NCBI RefSeq assembly: GCF_000214705.1
Contig: NC_015573.1
Coordinates: 2,363,001 to 2,427,000, forward strand
Reading direction: 5' to 3'
Length of the DNA stretch: 64,000 nt
Source: Desulfofundulus kuznetsovii DSM 6115
Lineage (GTDB): Bacteria > Bacillota > Desulfotomaculia > Desulfotomaculales > Desulfovirgulaceae
A program made the position numbers and the translations under genes. Every line of letters starts with the position of its first letter. Position 1 is the first letter of the stretch. Of this stretch, positions 17,573 to 27,553 are shown piece by piece. The notes under the pieces are model-generated. The model did no database searches and was not told where the DNA came from. It worked only from the letters and a program-made list of their open reading frames with translations.

Positions 17573-17833
17573 TTATCTGGGTTCAACTATTAATTTGATG
17601 GCCGTTCTTTCTTCCCCGTCAATTATAATATCGGTGAAGGCAGGTATGCAGATCAGGTCCATTCCATGGGGCGCTACGAATCCCCGGGCAATGGCTACCG
17701 CTTTTACGGCCTGATTGAGGGCACCGGCACCGATGGCCTGTATTTCCGCACAGCCACGCTCACGGAGAACTCCGGCCAGGGCTCCAGCGACAGAATTTGG
17801 GTTGGACTTTGCTGAAACCTTTAATACTTCCAT
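17573..17833 (-). CDS. spoVS: stage V sporulation protein S
   Basis: An 86-residue protein from the ATG at 17833 with AAGGAGGTC upstream. The sequence MEVLKVSAKSNPNSVAGALA... EIQAIGAGALNQAVKAVAIA... IPAFTDIIIDGEERTAIKLI is near-canonical SpoVS (Alba-like fold). In B. subtilis SpoVS acts in septum formation and spore coat assembly and is transcribed by sigma-H; the same promoter class is visible here. Confidence 0.96.
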   Translation of the reverse strand: MEVLKVSAKSNPNSVAGALAGVLRERGCAEIQAIGAGALNQAVKAVAIARGFVAPHGMDLICIPAFTDIIIDGEERTAIKLIVEPR

Positions 17834-17899
17834 GCACGAAAGACCTCCTTCTTCTGTGGAAATATTTTTCCGGCACCTGCTGCAGTTCATAAATTATAT

Positions 17900-17926
17900 A
17901 TTCGCTAAGGTCAAAAAAATTCCTTT
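17900..17926 (-). promoter_or_regulatory. sigma-H promoter of spoVS
   Basis: On the minus strand AAAGGAATT (plus 17918-17926), 11 bases, then AGCGAAT (plus 17900-17906). This fits the sigma-H consensus RNAGGAWWW-N11-12-RNNGAAT at every position and lies 66 bases before the spoVS ATG. spoVS belongs to the sigma-H regulon in B. subtilis. Confidence 0.75.
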
Positions 17927-17967
17927 TTTATGACGCACCCTTTTGGAATCTTTTTTCTAACTTCTGA

Positions 17968-18768
17968 TTATTCGAAATTTTGTATCCTCCTCACTTCCCG
18001 GGCCTCACCGGTTTCATCGTCAATATCGATGACCACTGCATTGAACTGGTAGGGCCCGGAAGCTACCTCAAAGCGGCGGGGCAACTGGGTGAGAAACTTG
18101 CCCAGCACCAGCTCCTTTTTAACCCCGATAACCGAATCCCGGGGACCGGTCATACCCACGTCGGTAATGTAGGCCGTACCGCCGGGTAAAATGCGTTCAT
18201 CCGCCGTTTGGACGTGGGTATGGGTACCGCAAACTGCCGATACCCGTCCGGCCAGATACCAGCCCATAGCCATTTTTTCCGAGGTGGCTTCGGCATGAAA
18301 ATCCACCAGGATCACCCTGGTTATCCCCTCCAGCTGGGCGAGCAGCTGGTCAGCCTTGCGGAAGGGACAATCAAGTTCGGACATAAAAACCCGCCCGGCC
18401 AGGTTTAAAACGGCTATCCTTCCCTTATGCCCGGTCTCATACACGCAAAAACCCGCCCCCGGTACCCCGGGAGGATAATTGGCCGGGCGCAAGATCCTTT
18501 TCTCCTGTTCGATAAGGTCGAAGATTTCCTTGTGATCCCAAACGTGATTGCCCATGGTGATGACATCAATGCCGCTGGCCAGAAGTTCCCTGGCCACTTC
18601 CCGGGTAATGCCGTTGCCTCCGGCGGCATTTTCACCGTTGGCCACAACAAAATCGATGTCCAGTTCCCGCTGCAAGCCGGGCAGGTTCTCTTTTAAAGCC
18701 CGCCTGCCGGGGCGGCCTACAATGTCACCGATGAAAAGCAAACGCACTGGAGGTTTCCCCCTGGTCAC
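17968..18768 (-). CDS. ymdB: YmdB family metallophosphoesterase (2',3'-cyclic phosphodiesterase)
   Basis: A 266-residue calcineurin-like phosphoesterase of the TIGR00282 family. Metal motifs are visible: [61 protein letters not shown] and [13 protein letters not shown]. It starts with GTG, overlapping the stop of the upstream gene by four bases (GTGA). In B. subtilis ymdB follows rny, as it nearly does here, and affects biofilm and motility choice. Confidence 0.93.
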   Translation of the reverse strand: MTRGKPPVRLLFIGDIVGRPGRRALKENLPGLQRELDIDFVVANGENAAGGNGITREVARELLASGIDVITMGNHVWDHKEIFDLIEQEKRILRPANYPPGVPGAGFCVYETGHKGRIAVLNLAGRVFMSELDCPFRKADQLLAQLEGITRVILVDFHAEATSEKMAMGWYLAGRVSAVCGTHTHVQTADERILPGGTAYITDVGMTGPRDSVIGVKKELVLGKFLTQLPRRFEVASGPYQFNAVVIDIDDETGEAREVRRIQNFE

Positions 18769-19283
18769 TTGTTAAAAACCAGTACGCGACCGTCTTCACG
18801 AAAGGCAAAAAGATGCTTGTCCTCAGCAGCCACGCGCATGTTATCGAGCATATGTTCAATAATTTCCTCCTGGATCAGCAGATCCTCTTCAAAGAGGGAG
18901 TCATTGGCTTCGGTAACCAGGTTATCGTCCAGAAGCTGGCGCAAAAGCTGCACGATAAGGGCTATTTCCTCCTGAACCAGGGTTTCCACATCCCGCTGAA
19001 CCTCAATCATGGTCAGGTGGTCACAAATTTGATAGTCGATGAGGCTGACCCGGGTCTGTTTGCCTTCCAGCATGCTGAAAACCTCTATACTATCAAGCAG
19101 CCTTTTTTTTACAACTGCTAATTCCCGGTGATTAAGGACCCGGGAAGCAATGAAGTTAAACTTCAAAACCTGCCTGCCGGGATCAAAATTAATGGTGGCC
19201 ACCTCGGGGTAACGCACCAGTATGGAAATTAACAGTCCCACGCTATCCGTAACGTCTTCCCTGCCCGTAACCAAAAAAGTCAC
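18765..19283 (-). CDS. uncharacterised protein between rny and ymdB
   Basis: A 172-residue, acidic, cytosolic-looking protein. The N-terminal half looks like a mixed alpha/beta domain ([40 protein letters not shown]), the C-terminal half is helical ([20 protein letters not shown], then [20 protein letters not shown]). No known family is recognised. It is probably co-transcribed with ymdB (4-base overlap). The coupling to RNase Y and YmdB genes suggests an RNA-related role, which is only inference. Confidence 0.7.
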   Translation of the reverse strand: MTFLVTGREDVTDSVGLLISILVRYPEVATINFDPGRQVLKFNFIASRVLNHRELAVVKKRLLDSIEVFSMLEGKQTRVSLIDYQICDHLTMIEVQRDVETLVQEEIALIVQLLRQLLDDNLVTEANDSLFEEDLLIQEEIIEHMLDNMRVAAEDKHLFAFREDGRVLVFNK

Positions 19284-19319
19284 CTTCCTTTTAGATACTG
19301 CCGCATAACCACCCGGGAC

Positions 19320-19398
19320 GGCGGTCGTCCCCCGTCAACTGAGCCAATGAAGAAGTTAGAGCAGTGAGTGCTGGGTCGCTCCTTATGGGACGACCGCC
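19320..19398. repeat. inverted repeat with 12-bp arms downstream of rny
   Basis: GGCGGTCGTCCC (19320-19331) and GGGACGACCGCC (19387-19398) are perfect arms around a 55-base loop that contains AGTGAGTGCTGGGTCGCTCC. The same AGTGAGTGCTGGG word is in the palindrome at 11024-11036. It fills the gap 19284-19550 between rny and the next gene and has no adjoining T run. Confidence 0.5.
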
Positions 19399-19550
19399 GC
19401 CCGTTTCGTTTCTGGTTTTACGACAGTACCTTTTGTCCCTCATGTCAGTAATACGTTTAAATTCGGTTTTATCGGGCGAGTTCCTGCCTTTCTCTCAGGG
19501 TAGTCCAAAAAAAATTTGTTCCAAAAAAGGGAAGTGACCCCTCCCCAGGG

Positions 19551-21089
19551 TCACTTTGCGTACTCCACCACCCGGGTTTCCCGTATAATGGTCACCTTGA
19601 TCTGACCCGGGTAATCCAGCTCTTTTTCAATTTTCTTGGCAATTTCCCGGCTCAGGCGGACGGCTCCCAGGTCATCTACCTTATCCGGCTTAACCATAAT
19701 CCTGATCTCTCGCCCTGCCTGGATGGCATAGCATTTTTCTACACCCTCAAAGGAGCCGGCGATCTCCTCCAGCTTCTGCAGCCTCTTGATATAGGCCTCC
19801 AGGGTTTCCCGCCGGGCTCCCGGACGGGCCGCCGATATGGCATCGGCCGCCTGTACCAGGACTGCCGTAATAGTTTGGGCTTCCTGATCCCCATGGTGGG
19901 AGGCAATGGCGCTGATCACCTCGGGATGCTCGCGGTACTTTTTGGCCAGCTCCACCCCAATGGATACGTGGGGACCCTCTACCTCGTGGTCCACCGCCTT
20001 GCCGATGTCGTGCAGCAAACCGGCCCGTTTGGCTATTTGTGCGTCCACACCCAGTTCAGCGGCCATCAGTCCGGCCAGGTGGGCCACTTCAATGGAGTGT
20101 TTGAGGACATTTTGCCCGTAGCTGGTACGGAATTTTAAACGCCCTAAAAGGGTAATTAGCTCGGGATGCAAACCGTGCACCCCGGTTTCGAAGGTAGCCT
20201 GTTCCCCGGCCTCGCGAATTTGGGCTTCCACTTCCTTGCGGGCCTTTTCAACCATTTCTTCAATCCGGGCGGGGTGAATGCGCCCGTCAACGATGAGCTT
20301 TTCCAGGGCAATACGGGCAATTTCCCGCCGGATGGGATCAAACCCGGATAGAATTACCGCTTCCGGAGTGTCGTCGATAATTAAATCGATCCCGGTTAGA
20401 GTTTCAAAAGCGCGAATGTTGCGCCCTTCCCGGCCAATGATGCGCCCCTTCATCTCATCGCTGGGCAGGGGAATGACCGCCACCGTAGTTTCGGTGACGT
20501 GATCTGCGGCACACCGCTGAATGGCCAGGGAAATAATCTCCCGGGCGCGCCTTTCCGCCTCCTCCCGGGCCTTGTTTTCCACATCCTTGATCATCAGGGC
20601 TGCTTCGTGTTGCACTTCCTTTTCAATGTCGGCAAGTAGCTGCTGGCGCGCTTCCTCTGAAGTCAGCCCCGAGATCCGTTCAAGTTCGCTAACCTGTTGT
20701 TGATAAATCTCACTTAAACGTGCTTTTAGACTTTCAATCTCTGCCTCCTTGCGGTTAAGGGCTTCTTCTTTGCGTTCAATGGATTCAATTTTGCGGTCGA
20801 GGGTTTCCTCCTTTTGCAGCAGCCGCCGTTCCAGGCGTTGCAGTTCGGACCGGCGCTCCTTGTTCTCCCTCTCCATCTCATTACGTAACCGCAAGACTTC
20901 TTCCTTAGCCTCAAGGATGGCTTCCCGTTTTTTTGCCTCTGCAGCCTTTTCTGCCTCTTCTATTATCTTCCTGGCTTCAGTTTCGGCCGAAGCAATCTTG
21001 GCCTCTACCAGGTACTTGCGAACCAGATACCCGATGGCAAAAGCAGCCACTGCGGCGATTACCGTTACGGCTACGGTAATAGCTTGCAA
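19551..21089 (-). CDS. rny: ribonuclease Y
   Basis: A 512-residue membrane-anchored endoribonuclease that starts mRNA decay. An N-terminal span ([18 protein letters not shown]), a long Glu/Arg-rich coiled coil (residues about 30-195), a KH domain ([20 protein letters not shown]) and an HD domain ([13 protein letters not shown]... [13 protein letters not shown]) are in the standard order. The start is TTG, with AAGGAGGTGA five bases upstream. Two terminators lie between recA and this gene, so it probably has its own promoter. Confidence 0.97.
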   Translation of the reverse strand: MQAITVAVTVIAAVAAFAIGYLVRKYLVEAKIASAETEARKIIEEAEKAAEAKKREAILEAKEEVLRLRNEMERENKERRSELQRLERRLLQKEETLDRKIESIERKEEALNRKEAEIESLKARLSEIYQQQVSELERISGLTSEEARQQLLADIEKEVQHEAALMIKDVENKAREEAERRAREIISLAIQRCAADHVTETTVAVIPLPSDEMKGRIIGREGRNIRAFETLTGIDLIIDDTPEAVILSGFDPIRREIARIALEKLIVDGRIHPARIEEMVEKARKEVEAQIREAGEQATFETGVHGLHPELITLLGRLKFRTSYGQNVLKHSIEVAHLAGLMAAELGVDAQIAKRAGLLHDIGKAVDHEVEGPHVSIGVELAKKYREHPEVISAIASHHGDQEAQTITAVLVQAADAISAARPGARRETLEAYIKRLQKLEEIAGSFEGVEKCYAIQAGREIRIMVKPDKVDDLGAVRLSREIAKKIEKELDYPGQIKVTIIRETRVVEYAK

Positions 21090-21175
21090 ATTATCTCACC
21101 TCCTTAAACGCATTTCCCTGCAGGCATCCCCAGCTTTTTAGCCCGCCGGGCCTGCCGGGATGTCACAGGGTATAC

Positions 21176-21201
21176 AAAAAAAAGACCGAGTCAAGCTCGG
21201 T
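21176..21201 (-). terminator. intrinsic terminator between recA and rny
   Basis: ACCGAG and CTCGGT form a 6-bp stem, followed on the minus strand by C and eight Ts. It lies 87 bases before the rny start. The 374-base gap (21090-21463) holds this terminator, a second one at 21242-21271 and AT-rich sequence with no gene. Confidence 0.75.
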
Positions 21202-21241
21202 AGAAAAAGAATCGGTACTACTTTTGTTTCGGCCACGGGCA

Positions 21242-21271
21242 GAAAAACTCCTCTAACCCCTTTTTTAGAGG
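21242..21271 (-). terminator. second terminator after recA
   Basis: CCTCTAA and TTAGAGG form a 7-bp stem with an 8-base loop, with a short T run (GAGTTTTT) on the minus strand. Weaker than the one at 21176-21201; the two in tandem would isolate rny from recA. Confidence 0.55.
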
Positions 21272-21463
21272 TTATTCTTGAGGTTATGTCCTTCCCTTTG
21301 GGAAGGTTGTATCTATTTCAAACCCGTACCAGTAGTAACCAATTCTATTTTCTCCCAACGTTAATTCTATATTTTTTATTAGAGAATGTCAAGGTTGAAC
21401 CCTCACTGCTCACTGGTAACAGGCGACATAACTGGTTGCCATCAACATCCCAGCAGTTCAAAA

Positions 21464-22495
21464 TTACTCCCCTGTGGTTTGATCCCCTGCTGAAGGCATC
21501 TTAATGCCGCCCATCTGCAGTTGCTGGCGAATTTTTTGCTCAATTTCCTGGGCTACCTCCGGGTGATCCCGCAAATATTCCTTCACATTCTCCCGGCCCT
21601 GTCCCAGCCGTTCCTCTCCGTAAGAATACCAGGTGCCGCTTTTGGTGATGATCTTCATCTCCGTGGCCAGATCCAAAAGCGTCCCCTCCCTGGAAATCCC
21701 CAGACCGTACATGATATCAAAATCTGCCTGCTTAAAGGGCGGAGCCAGCTTATTTTTGACTACCTTCACCCGGGTCCGGCAGCCAATGATGTCTGAACCC
21801 TGCTTTAATGCTTCCAGCTTGCGCACCTCCAGGCGTACGGAAGCGTAAAATTTTAGCGCCCTGCCGCCGGGTGTGGTCTCCGGATTGCCAAACATCACGC
21901 CCACCTTTTCCCGCAACTGGTTAATAAAAATAGCCGTGGTGCGAGATTTGCTGATGGCACCGGTTAGCTTGCGCAGGGCCTGGGACATCAGGCGGGCCTG
22001 CAGACCAACCTGGAGCTCGCCCATTTCCCCTTCAATTTCCGCCTTTGGCACCAGGGCTGCCACCGAGTCGATGACCACCACGTCTATAGCACCGCTCCGT
22101 ACCAGCGCCTCACAGATCTCCAGGGCCTGCTCGCCGGTATCGGGCTGGGACACCAGCAGATTTTCAATATCCACCCCCAGGTTTTTGGCGTAGACCGGGT
22201 CCAGGGCATGTTCCGCATCAATAAAAGCTGCTATGCCGCCGGCTTTTTGGGCTTCGGCAATGATGTGCAGGGCCACGGTGGTCTTGCCCGAAGACTCCGG
22301 GCCGAAGATTTCCACCACCCGGCCCCGGGGCACCCCGCCCACCCCCAGGGCAATATCCAGGGACAGGGCACCGGTGGGAATCACCTCCACGTTGAGCCTG
22401 GCGGTCTCGCCCAGTCTCATGATGGCCCCTTTACCGAAATTTTGCTCAATTTTACTTAAGGTCGCTTCCAGGACCTTTAATTTTTCATTGGACAT
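21464..22495 (-). CDS. recA: recombinase A
   Basis: About 343 residues. The start [20 protein letters not shown], the Walker A motif [13 protein letters not shown], the Walker B region [11 protein letters not shown] and the L2 loop region [22 protein letters not shown] are canonical. The ATG at 22495 with AAGGTGG upstream is preferred to a GTG at 22507. RecA carries out strand exchange and LexA coprotease activity. No clear LexA box (GAAC-N4-GTTC) was seen in the 117-base gap to azlC. cinA is nearby, as in many Bacillota. Confidence 0.98.
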   Translation of the reverse strand: MSNEKLKVLEATLSKIEQNFGKGAIMRLGETARLNVEVIPTGALSLDIALGVGGVPRGRVVEIFGPESSGKTTVALHIIAEAQKAGGIAAFIDAEHALDPVYAKNLGVDIENLLVSQPDTGEQALEICEALVRSGAIDVVVIDSVAALVPKAEIEGEMGELQVGLQARLMSQALRKLTGAISKSRTTAIFINQLREKVGVMFGNPETTPGGRALKFYASVRLEVRKLEALKQGSDIIGCRTRVKVVKNKLAPPFKQADFDIMYGLGISREGTLLDLATEMKIITKSGTWYSYGEERLGQGRENVKEYLRDHPEVAQEIEQKIRQQLQMGGIKMPSAGDQTTGE

Positions 22496-22612
22496 TCCCA
22501 ACACCACCTTAAAAAAAGTAAGTACCCACCGGGCCCGGCCAAAAAGGCCTGGCCAAAACTAACGCGATGGATTATTATTATAATCGTGCGGAAAGGAGAG
22601 GGCAGATAAGAA

Positions 22613-23326
22613 ATGAACAAAAGACATTTCCTGAGGGGGGTTAAGGACGCCCTGCCTGTTGTGCTGGGCTACCTCCCTTTGGGCATGGCCTTCGGGGTGC
22701 TGGCCCGCTCCGGCCACCTTTCCATTGGCCAGGTGCTGGCCATGTCTTTAATGATCTATTCCGGCTCGGCCCAGTTTATTGCCGTGGGCATGCTGGGAAC
22801 CGGGGCAGCCCCGGCCAGCATTATGGCCACAGTTATGCTGGTCAATTCCCGCTTGATACTTTTAAGTGCCTCCCTGGCACCCCATCTTTCCCGTGTGACC
22901 GCTCCCGTGCTCTCTTTCCTGGCCCACGGGATCACCGATGAAACCTACGCCGTGGCTATGGGCCGGATGGGTGAAAAGCCCCCTAACCGGTGGTACCTCA
23001 CCGGGTTGTTCGTCACCGCCCACCTGGCCTGGTTGGGAGGCAGTGCGGCGGGAGGAATACTGGGCAGGCTGCTGGGGGATACCGCCCGCTGGGGGCTTAA
23101 CTTTGCCCTCACGGCCATGTTTATCTGCCTGTTAATCTTGCAGTTGAAAAACAATGTCACCATCATGGTAGCCGGCCTGGCCGGGCTGGTTTCGGTCGCG
23201 GTGGCCACCATGATCGGCGGCGGATGGAATATCATTGTGGCCACTATCCTGGCCGCTACGGTGGGAGTGTTGATGGAAAAATGGAACAAACCGTCTGGGC
23301 GATCATCCTCGGTATCGCCGCGTTAA
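22613..23326 (+). CDS. azlC: AzlC family branched-chain amino acid exporter subunit
   Basis: A 237-residue membrane protein with the family start RHFLRGVKDALPVVLGYLPLGMAFGVLA and the core SLMIYSGSAQFIAVGMLG. Several spans follow. AzlC pairs with AzlD in export of branched-chain amino acids. The ATG has GGAAAGGAGAGGG upstream. The azlCD pair is transcribed against its neighbours and interrupts the otherwise minus-strand recA-cinA order, which suggests insertion. Confidence 0.9.
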   Translation: MNKRHFLRGVKDALPVVLGYLPLGMAFGVLARSGHLSIGQVLAMSLMIYSGSAQFIAVGMLGTGAAPASIMATVMLVNSRLILLSASLAPHLSRVTAPVLSFLAHGITDETYAVAMGRMGEKPPNRWYLTGLFVTAHLAWLGGSAAGGILGRLLGDTARWGLNFALTAMFICLLILQLKNNVTIMVAGLAGLVSVAVATMIGGGWNIIVATILAATVGVLMEKWNKPSGRSSSVSPR

Positions 23327-23601
23327 ATTACCTGTTCCGGGTGACCCCGCTTTTACTTTTAAGCCGGGTCCAGATCCCTCCGCTCTGGGCCAGGTGGCTG
23401 GGTTACGTACCGGCAGCCGTACTGGCGGCCCTGATTGCCCCGGAAATTTTTCTGGCCGGAGGTGAGCCGGCACTAACGCTGGAGAACAAGAACCTCCTGG
23501 CCGCCATTCCCACCTTTCTGGTGGCCGCCAAAACCAGGAGCTTACTTTTCACCCTGCTGGCGGGCGTAGCCTCCATGGTCCTTTTCAATGCCCTGGGCTA
23601 G
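23281..23601 (+). CDS. azlD: AzlD family branched-chain amino acid exporter subunit
   Basis: A 106-residue membrane protein starting at an ATG 46 bases inside the end of azlC; the overlap suggests coupled translation. Features are ILGIAALNYLFRVTPLLLLS, WLGYVPAAVLAALIAPEIFL and LAAIPTFLVAAKTRSLLFTL, typical of AzlD. It converges with cinA, whose stop overlaps its stop by four bases. Confidence 0.88.
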   Translation: MEQTVWAIILGIAALNYLFRVTPLLLLSRVQIPPLWARWLGYVPAAVLAALIAPEIFLAGGEPALTLENKNLLAAIPTFLVAAKTRSLLFTLLAGVASMVLFNALG

Positions 23602-24839
23602 GACCGGGCGAGTAAATACAGGCGGATCATGTTCAGGGCAGCATTGGCCGCCCCCTGTCTCACCGCCTGACGGTGGCCGGGAAAGTGAAATTCCCGGCAG
23701 CTGGTACCATCAGCGGTAGCCAGGGCAATATATGTCAGCCCTACCGGTTTGGCCGGGGTACCCCCGCCCGGCCCGGCAATACCCGTAATGGACAGTCCCA
23801 AATGTGCTCCAGTAAGGGATCTCACTCCTTCGGCCATGGCCACGGCAGTCTGCTGGCTTACGGCACCGTGAACTTGAAGAGTCCCGGCCGGGACACCCAG
23901 GACTTTTTCCTTCACCCGGTTATCGTAAGCCACGATGCTGCCCAAAAAATACGCGGAACTGCCGGGTATGGAGGTTAAGCGGGCGGCCGTCAACCCACCG
24001 GTACAGGATTCCGCCAGGGCGCAGGTCAAGCCCTTTTGAGCCAGCAACCGTCCCACTACCTCCTCCAGGACATCGTCATCCATCCCAAAAAGGTAACCGG
24101 CCAGTCGTTCCCGCACCTTCTCCAGCAACCCGGTGATCATTTGCTCGGCGACAGCACCGTCGGCAGCCCGGGCACTAATGCGTACATGCACTTCGCCGGG
24201 CTGGGCCAGGTAAGCTATTCCGGGATTGCCCTGCCCCCCCAGGTCGCCGATGAGCTCCTGGACCTGTGATTCGGAGATACCGGTGACTTTAAGCAACCTG
24301 CTGCGGGTAACCATCCCCGGGTTGCCCAGGGAGGCCAGGTAGGGAACCACCGAAGCCTCAAACATGGCCTTTAGTTCCCGCGGCGGTCCGGGAAGGAGGA
24401 TGATCACCTTGCCCCGGTGCACCAGCAGAGCCCCCGGGGCGGTGCCTGCAGGATTGGGCAACACTTTGGCCCCTGCGGGGAAGTAGGCCTGCCTGGCCAT
24501 ACTTTCGGACAGAGGTGCCCGCCGCCGGGTCATGAATTCCCGGAGCCACTGCAGGGTCGGCTCATGAACCACCATGGGCAACCCCAACACCCGGGCTACC
24601 GTATCCTTGGTCAGGTCATCAGTGGTGGGACCCAGTCCACCGGTAATAATGATTAGATCCGCCCTTTTCAGGGCGGCTTCCAAGACCTGGGCCAAACGGT
24701 CCCAGTTATCGCCCACGGTGGTGTGCAGGATAACCTCAATCCCATAGGCCGCCATTTGCCGGCCCAGATACTGGGCATGGGTATTCAACACCTCTCCTAA
24801 AAGCAGTTCGGTGCCGGTGAAAATTAGCTCGGCCTGCAT
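23598..24839 (-). CDS. cinA: CinA family protein (competence/damage-inducible, nicotinamide-nucleotide amidase)
   Basis: A 413-residue two-domain protein. The N-terminal MoCF-like domain starts MQAELIFTGTELLLGEVLNT; the C-terminal amidase domain has ALAESCTGGLTAARLTSIPG, SIVAYDNRVKEKVLGVP and GIAGPGGGTPAKPVGLTYIA. The enzyme recycles pyridine nucleotides by deamidating NMN. I chose the ATG at 24839 with GGAAGTGAGC upstream; the frame continues upstream into the palindromic intergenic region but does not look coding. It lies near recA, as in many Gram-positives. Confidence 0.93.
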   Translation of the reverse strand: MQAELIFTGTELLLGEVLNTHAQYLGRQMAAYGIEVILHTTVGDNWDRLAQVLEAALKRADLIIITGGLGPTTDDLTKDTVARVLGLPMVVHEPTLQWLREFMTRRRAPLSESMARQAYFPAGAKVLPNPAGTAPGALLVHRGKVIILLPGPPRELKAMFEASVVPYLASLGNPGMVTRSRLLKVTGISESQVQELIGDLGGQGNPGIAYLAQPGEVHVRISARAADGAVAEQMITGLLEKVRERLAGYLFGMDDDVLEEVVGRLLAQKGLTCALAESCTGGLTAARLTSIPGSSAYFLGSIVAYDNRVKEKVLGVPAGTLQVHGAVSQQTAVAMAEGVRSLTGAHLGLSITGIAGPGGGTPAKPVGLTYIALATADGTSCREFHFPGHRQAVRQGAANAALNMIRLYLLARS

Positions 24840-24995
24840 ATGCTCACTTCCTTGCCCTTTCCTCTCCCTGCTTGTCTCTCCTTTATTTATCTTTTCGCCA
24901 GGACCCCTCGAAACCCTGCCGAACCCGGAAAAATGTAGTACGGGGAGGTCAGAAGACGACCTCCCCTCCATCAAATTTGCCCCTTTGTCTCCCCT

Positions 24996-25306
24996 GGTAA
25001 ATATTCGGTGAACCCGGTTGGATGCGGCGCTGTCCCCGCTCACTCCAGTGCTCAGCGCCGACAGCACCGCGGCTCGCTTCGGGCCGGCTCTGGCTCTCTG
25101 CGGATTACCATCGAAACTATCACCTCCCGACCATATTAAACTGCCCGATGTGTCACCAACAGTGTTCTTCCATTTGCTTTCGTTTGGCGTCCTCGAGAGC
25201 CGAGCCGGCAGCCTCGCATCACCGGGTGCTGTTACCGGCGCTTCGCAAGTCGTTCGCTCCGGACAGCGCCGCATCCTCATTATACCGAGTTTACTGAATA
25301 TTTACC
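24996..25306. repeat. 311-bp near-palindromic element
   Basis: Terminal arms GGTAAATATTC (24996-25006) and GAATATTTACC (25296-25306) are exact complements; the next bases continue with mismatches, then GGATGCGGCGCTGTCC (25020-25035) pairs exactly with 25261-25276. Further inside, GACAGCACC and GGCTCTGGCTCTC pair with GGTGCTGTT and GAGAGCCGAGCC with small gaps. It fills most of the 474-base gap between cinA and the ftsH-like gene and ends eight bases from the latter's stop codon. No transposase is encoded. It looks like a MITE-like or long-hairpin element. Confidence 0.7.
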
Positions 25307-25313
25307 TCCCCTG

Positions 25314-26792
25314 TTATGCAGCCGGCGAGTCGATCAATCTACGGAACTCCTCTCCGGTAACCTTTTCCTGTTCCAAAAGCAACTGGGCCACCCGTTCCAG
25401 GACACCCCGCTTTTCACTCAGGTAGGAACGCACTCGTTCCTCCTGGGCCCGCAAGATTTCCGTGAGCACCCGGTAACGCAAGCCGCCGGGAAGGCTTTCC
25501 ACATCAACCACACCCAGACGGGACATGCCGTTTCTAATAATTTGCTCCGCCACGCGGGTGGCCTCCCGGAAATCGTTGCCGGCACCGGTGCTGCGATTGC
25601 CCAGGATCAGTTCCTCGGCCACCGCTCCGGCCAGCATGACGGCAATCTGATTCTCCAGGTAATCCCTGGTGTACAAATAGGTGTCGTCTTCGGGGATCTG
25701 GCGCATGTAACCCAGGGCCTGCCCCCGGGGAGTAATGGTCAGGGTGGACACGGAACCACTTCTCACCAGCTCACTTAAGAGGGCATGGCCGGTCTCGTGG
25801 ATGGCCACCCGCCTCAACTCGGCCGGGGAGGGCCGGCGATCCAGCCGGTCGCCCATCATAACCTTATCCACCGCTTCGTGGAAATGCCGCTGGTGGATGA
25901 CTTCACAACCCTCGCGCATGGCCAGAATGGCTGCCTCATTGGCCAGGCTCTCCAGGTGGGCACCGCTGAAGCCGAAGGTTTCCTTGGCCAGAGCCTCCAG
26001 GGAAACATCTGTTGCCAGGGGTTTATTTTTGGTGTGCAGCTTTAGAATTTCCAGTCTCCCCTGCTTGTCCGGCAATTCCACTCTTACCTGGCGGTCAAAG
26101 CGACCGGGCCTTAGCAGGGCAGGGTCCAGCATATCCACCCGGTTGGTGGCCGCCACCACCAGCACCTGCACCTTATCATCCACCTTCAGGCCATCCATCT
26201 CCACCAGCAACTGGTTGAGGGTCTGATCATATTCGTGGTGGCTGGTGGTTTGGCCCCGCCTGGCCCCGAGAATATCGATCTCGTCAATAAAGATCAGGGC
26301 ATGCTTCTTGCCCTGCCTTAACGCGCTTTCCCGGGCCGTCTGGAAAAGGCGCCTTACCCGTTGGGCGCCCACCCCCGCATACATTTCGATAAATTCCGAA
26401 CCGCTGCAGGCCACAAAGGCGGCATCCGTATAACTGGCCGCCGCCCGGGCCAGCAGGGTTTTTCCCGTGCCGGGCGGCCCCGTCAACAATATGCCCTTTA
26501 AAGGCCTGATGCCCAGCTTTTGAATATGGTGATAGTTCTTAATAAAATCAAGGGCCTCGCGCAACTCCTGAATGGCCGCCGCCTGACCGCCGATATCGGC
26601 AAAGGAAACCTCTTGCCGGGAAATCACCTGTTCACCTGCAAAGTTGCGGGCCAGCAAGCCGCGGGACCGGGCCACATAATATAAACCCGCCCCGGCCGCA
26701 CCCACAAAGATCAGGGGAGTTACATCATGGCCGTTAATGAGCAGGAAAAGGATACCGGCCAGAACCAGACCCAGGCCAATTTCCTTCAACAT
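25314..26792 (-). CDS. compact FtsH-like AAA+ zinc metalloprotease
   Basis: A 492-residue membrane protease. Two adjacent spans at the start ([37 protein letters not shown]) leave almost no outer domain, unlike standard FtsH of about 600-700 residues. The AAA module has Walker [16 protein letters not shown], Walker [17 protein letters not shown] and the second region of homology [20 protein letters not shown]. The M41 peptidase zinc motif is HETGHALL, in the last third. The ATG at 26792 with AAGGGAAGG upstream is preferred to a TTG six codons earlier. It probably degrades membrane or regulatory proteins; a second, full FtsH is likely elsewhere. Confidence 0.85.
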   Translation of the reverse strand: MLKEIGLGLVLAGILFLLINGHDVTPLIFVGAAGAGLYYVARSRGLLARNFAGEQVISRQEVSFADIGGQAAAIQELREALDFIKNYHHIQKLGIRPLKGILLTGPPGTGKTLLARAAASYTDAAFVACSGSEFIEMYAGVGAQRVRRLFQTARESALRQGKKHALIFIDEIDILGARRGQTTSHHEYDQTLNQLLVEMDGLKVDDKVQVLVVAATNRVDMLDPALLRPGRFDRQVRVELPDKQGRLEILKLHTKNKPLATDVSLEALAKETFGFSGAHLESLANEAAILAMREGCEVIHQRHFHEAVDKVMMGDRLDRRPSPAELRRVAIHETGHALLSELVRSGSVSTLTITPRGQALGYMRQIPEDDTYLYTRDYLENQIAVMLAGAVAEELILGNRSTGAGNDFREATRVAEQIIRNGMSRLGVVDVESLPGGLRYRVLTEILRAQEERVRSYLSEKRGVLERVAQLLLEQEKVTGEEFRRLIDSPAA

Positions 26793-26932
26793 GAAATACC
26801 TTCCCTTCAATCAGCTGATTAACCGGCAAGTTTTTTGGGTTAGAACATTATTTATTATATCATAAGATAAGGGGAAGACCGGTCAGGTAATCTATGCCAC
26901 TTACAGCTGGAGAGGATATGATATACCACTCG

Positions 26933-27472
26933 TTACACGCCCGCGGCTTCCGGCTTCAAAGCGGCCCTGCGGGGGATCACTGCATAAAGGTGGCGGTCCC
27001 GGTGTTTCATGTGCACGTAGATATTTTCATCATCGAGGGAAATAACGGCTTCCACCCCTACTGACGCTGCGCGGTCTTCAATATAACGCACCATTTCCCG
27101 GTAATTGCCCCGTATCTGGGCCTCATAAAGGGCAAACTGGCTGTAATAAAAAGCTTTTTTTAGCTCCTGGTCCCGATTATCCTTTAATTCCAGGGTAAAG
27201 GGGTGGCGACCAAGCACACCCTGAATCGATTTCTTCAACCTCCGGTAGGTTTCGCCCAGGTCAACCGTATCCTTTAACCGCACGGCAATTATAAATACCC
27301 CGTCCTGTTTTTCGATGGAAAAGGTTTGGACCGCCCCATCGGCCTCCAGAACCCTGGACAGGGGCTCCTGATAGTTGTAACGGTTATAGAGCCACTGGAC
27401 GGCAAAGAAAAAGGAAAGACCAACCAGCAGTGCCGCCAATACAACTGGAATACGCCATCCATACCACTGCAT
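26933..27472 (-). CDS. uncharacterised membrane-anchored protein
   Basis: A 179-residue protein with one N-terminal span (IPVVLAALLVGLSFFFAVQW) and a soluble, charged domain of about 145 residues that would face outward (LSRVLEADGAVQTFSIEKQD, RRLKKSIQGVLGRHPFTLEL, and ISLDDENIYVHMKHRDRHLY). No family is recognised. It lies between the ftsH-like gene and pgsA on the same strand. Confidence 0.65.
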   Translation of the reverse strand: MQWYGWRIPVVLAALLVGLSFFFAVQWLYNRYNYQEPLSRVLEADGAVQTFSIEKQDGVFIIAVRLKDTVDLGETYRRLKKSIQGVLGRHPFTLELKDNRDQELKKAFYYSQFALYEAQIRGNYREMVRYIEDRAASVGVEAVISLDDENIYVHMKHRDRHLYAVIPRRAALKPEAAGV

Positions 27473-27553
27473 ATGCTTAATCCCTTCAATGAGTTTCAGT
27501 TTCAGTGTAAATATAACACAAAGGAAAAGGCCTGTATGCCAGGAAAAATCCGG

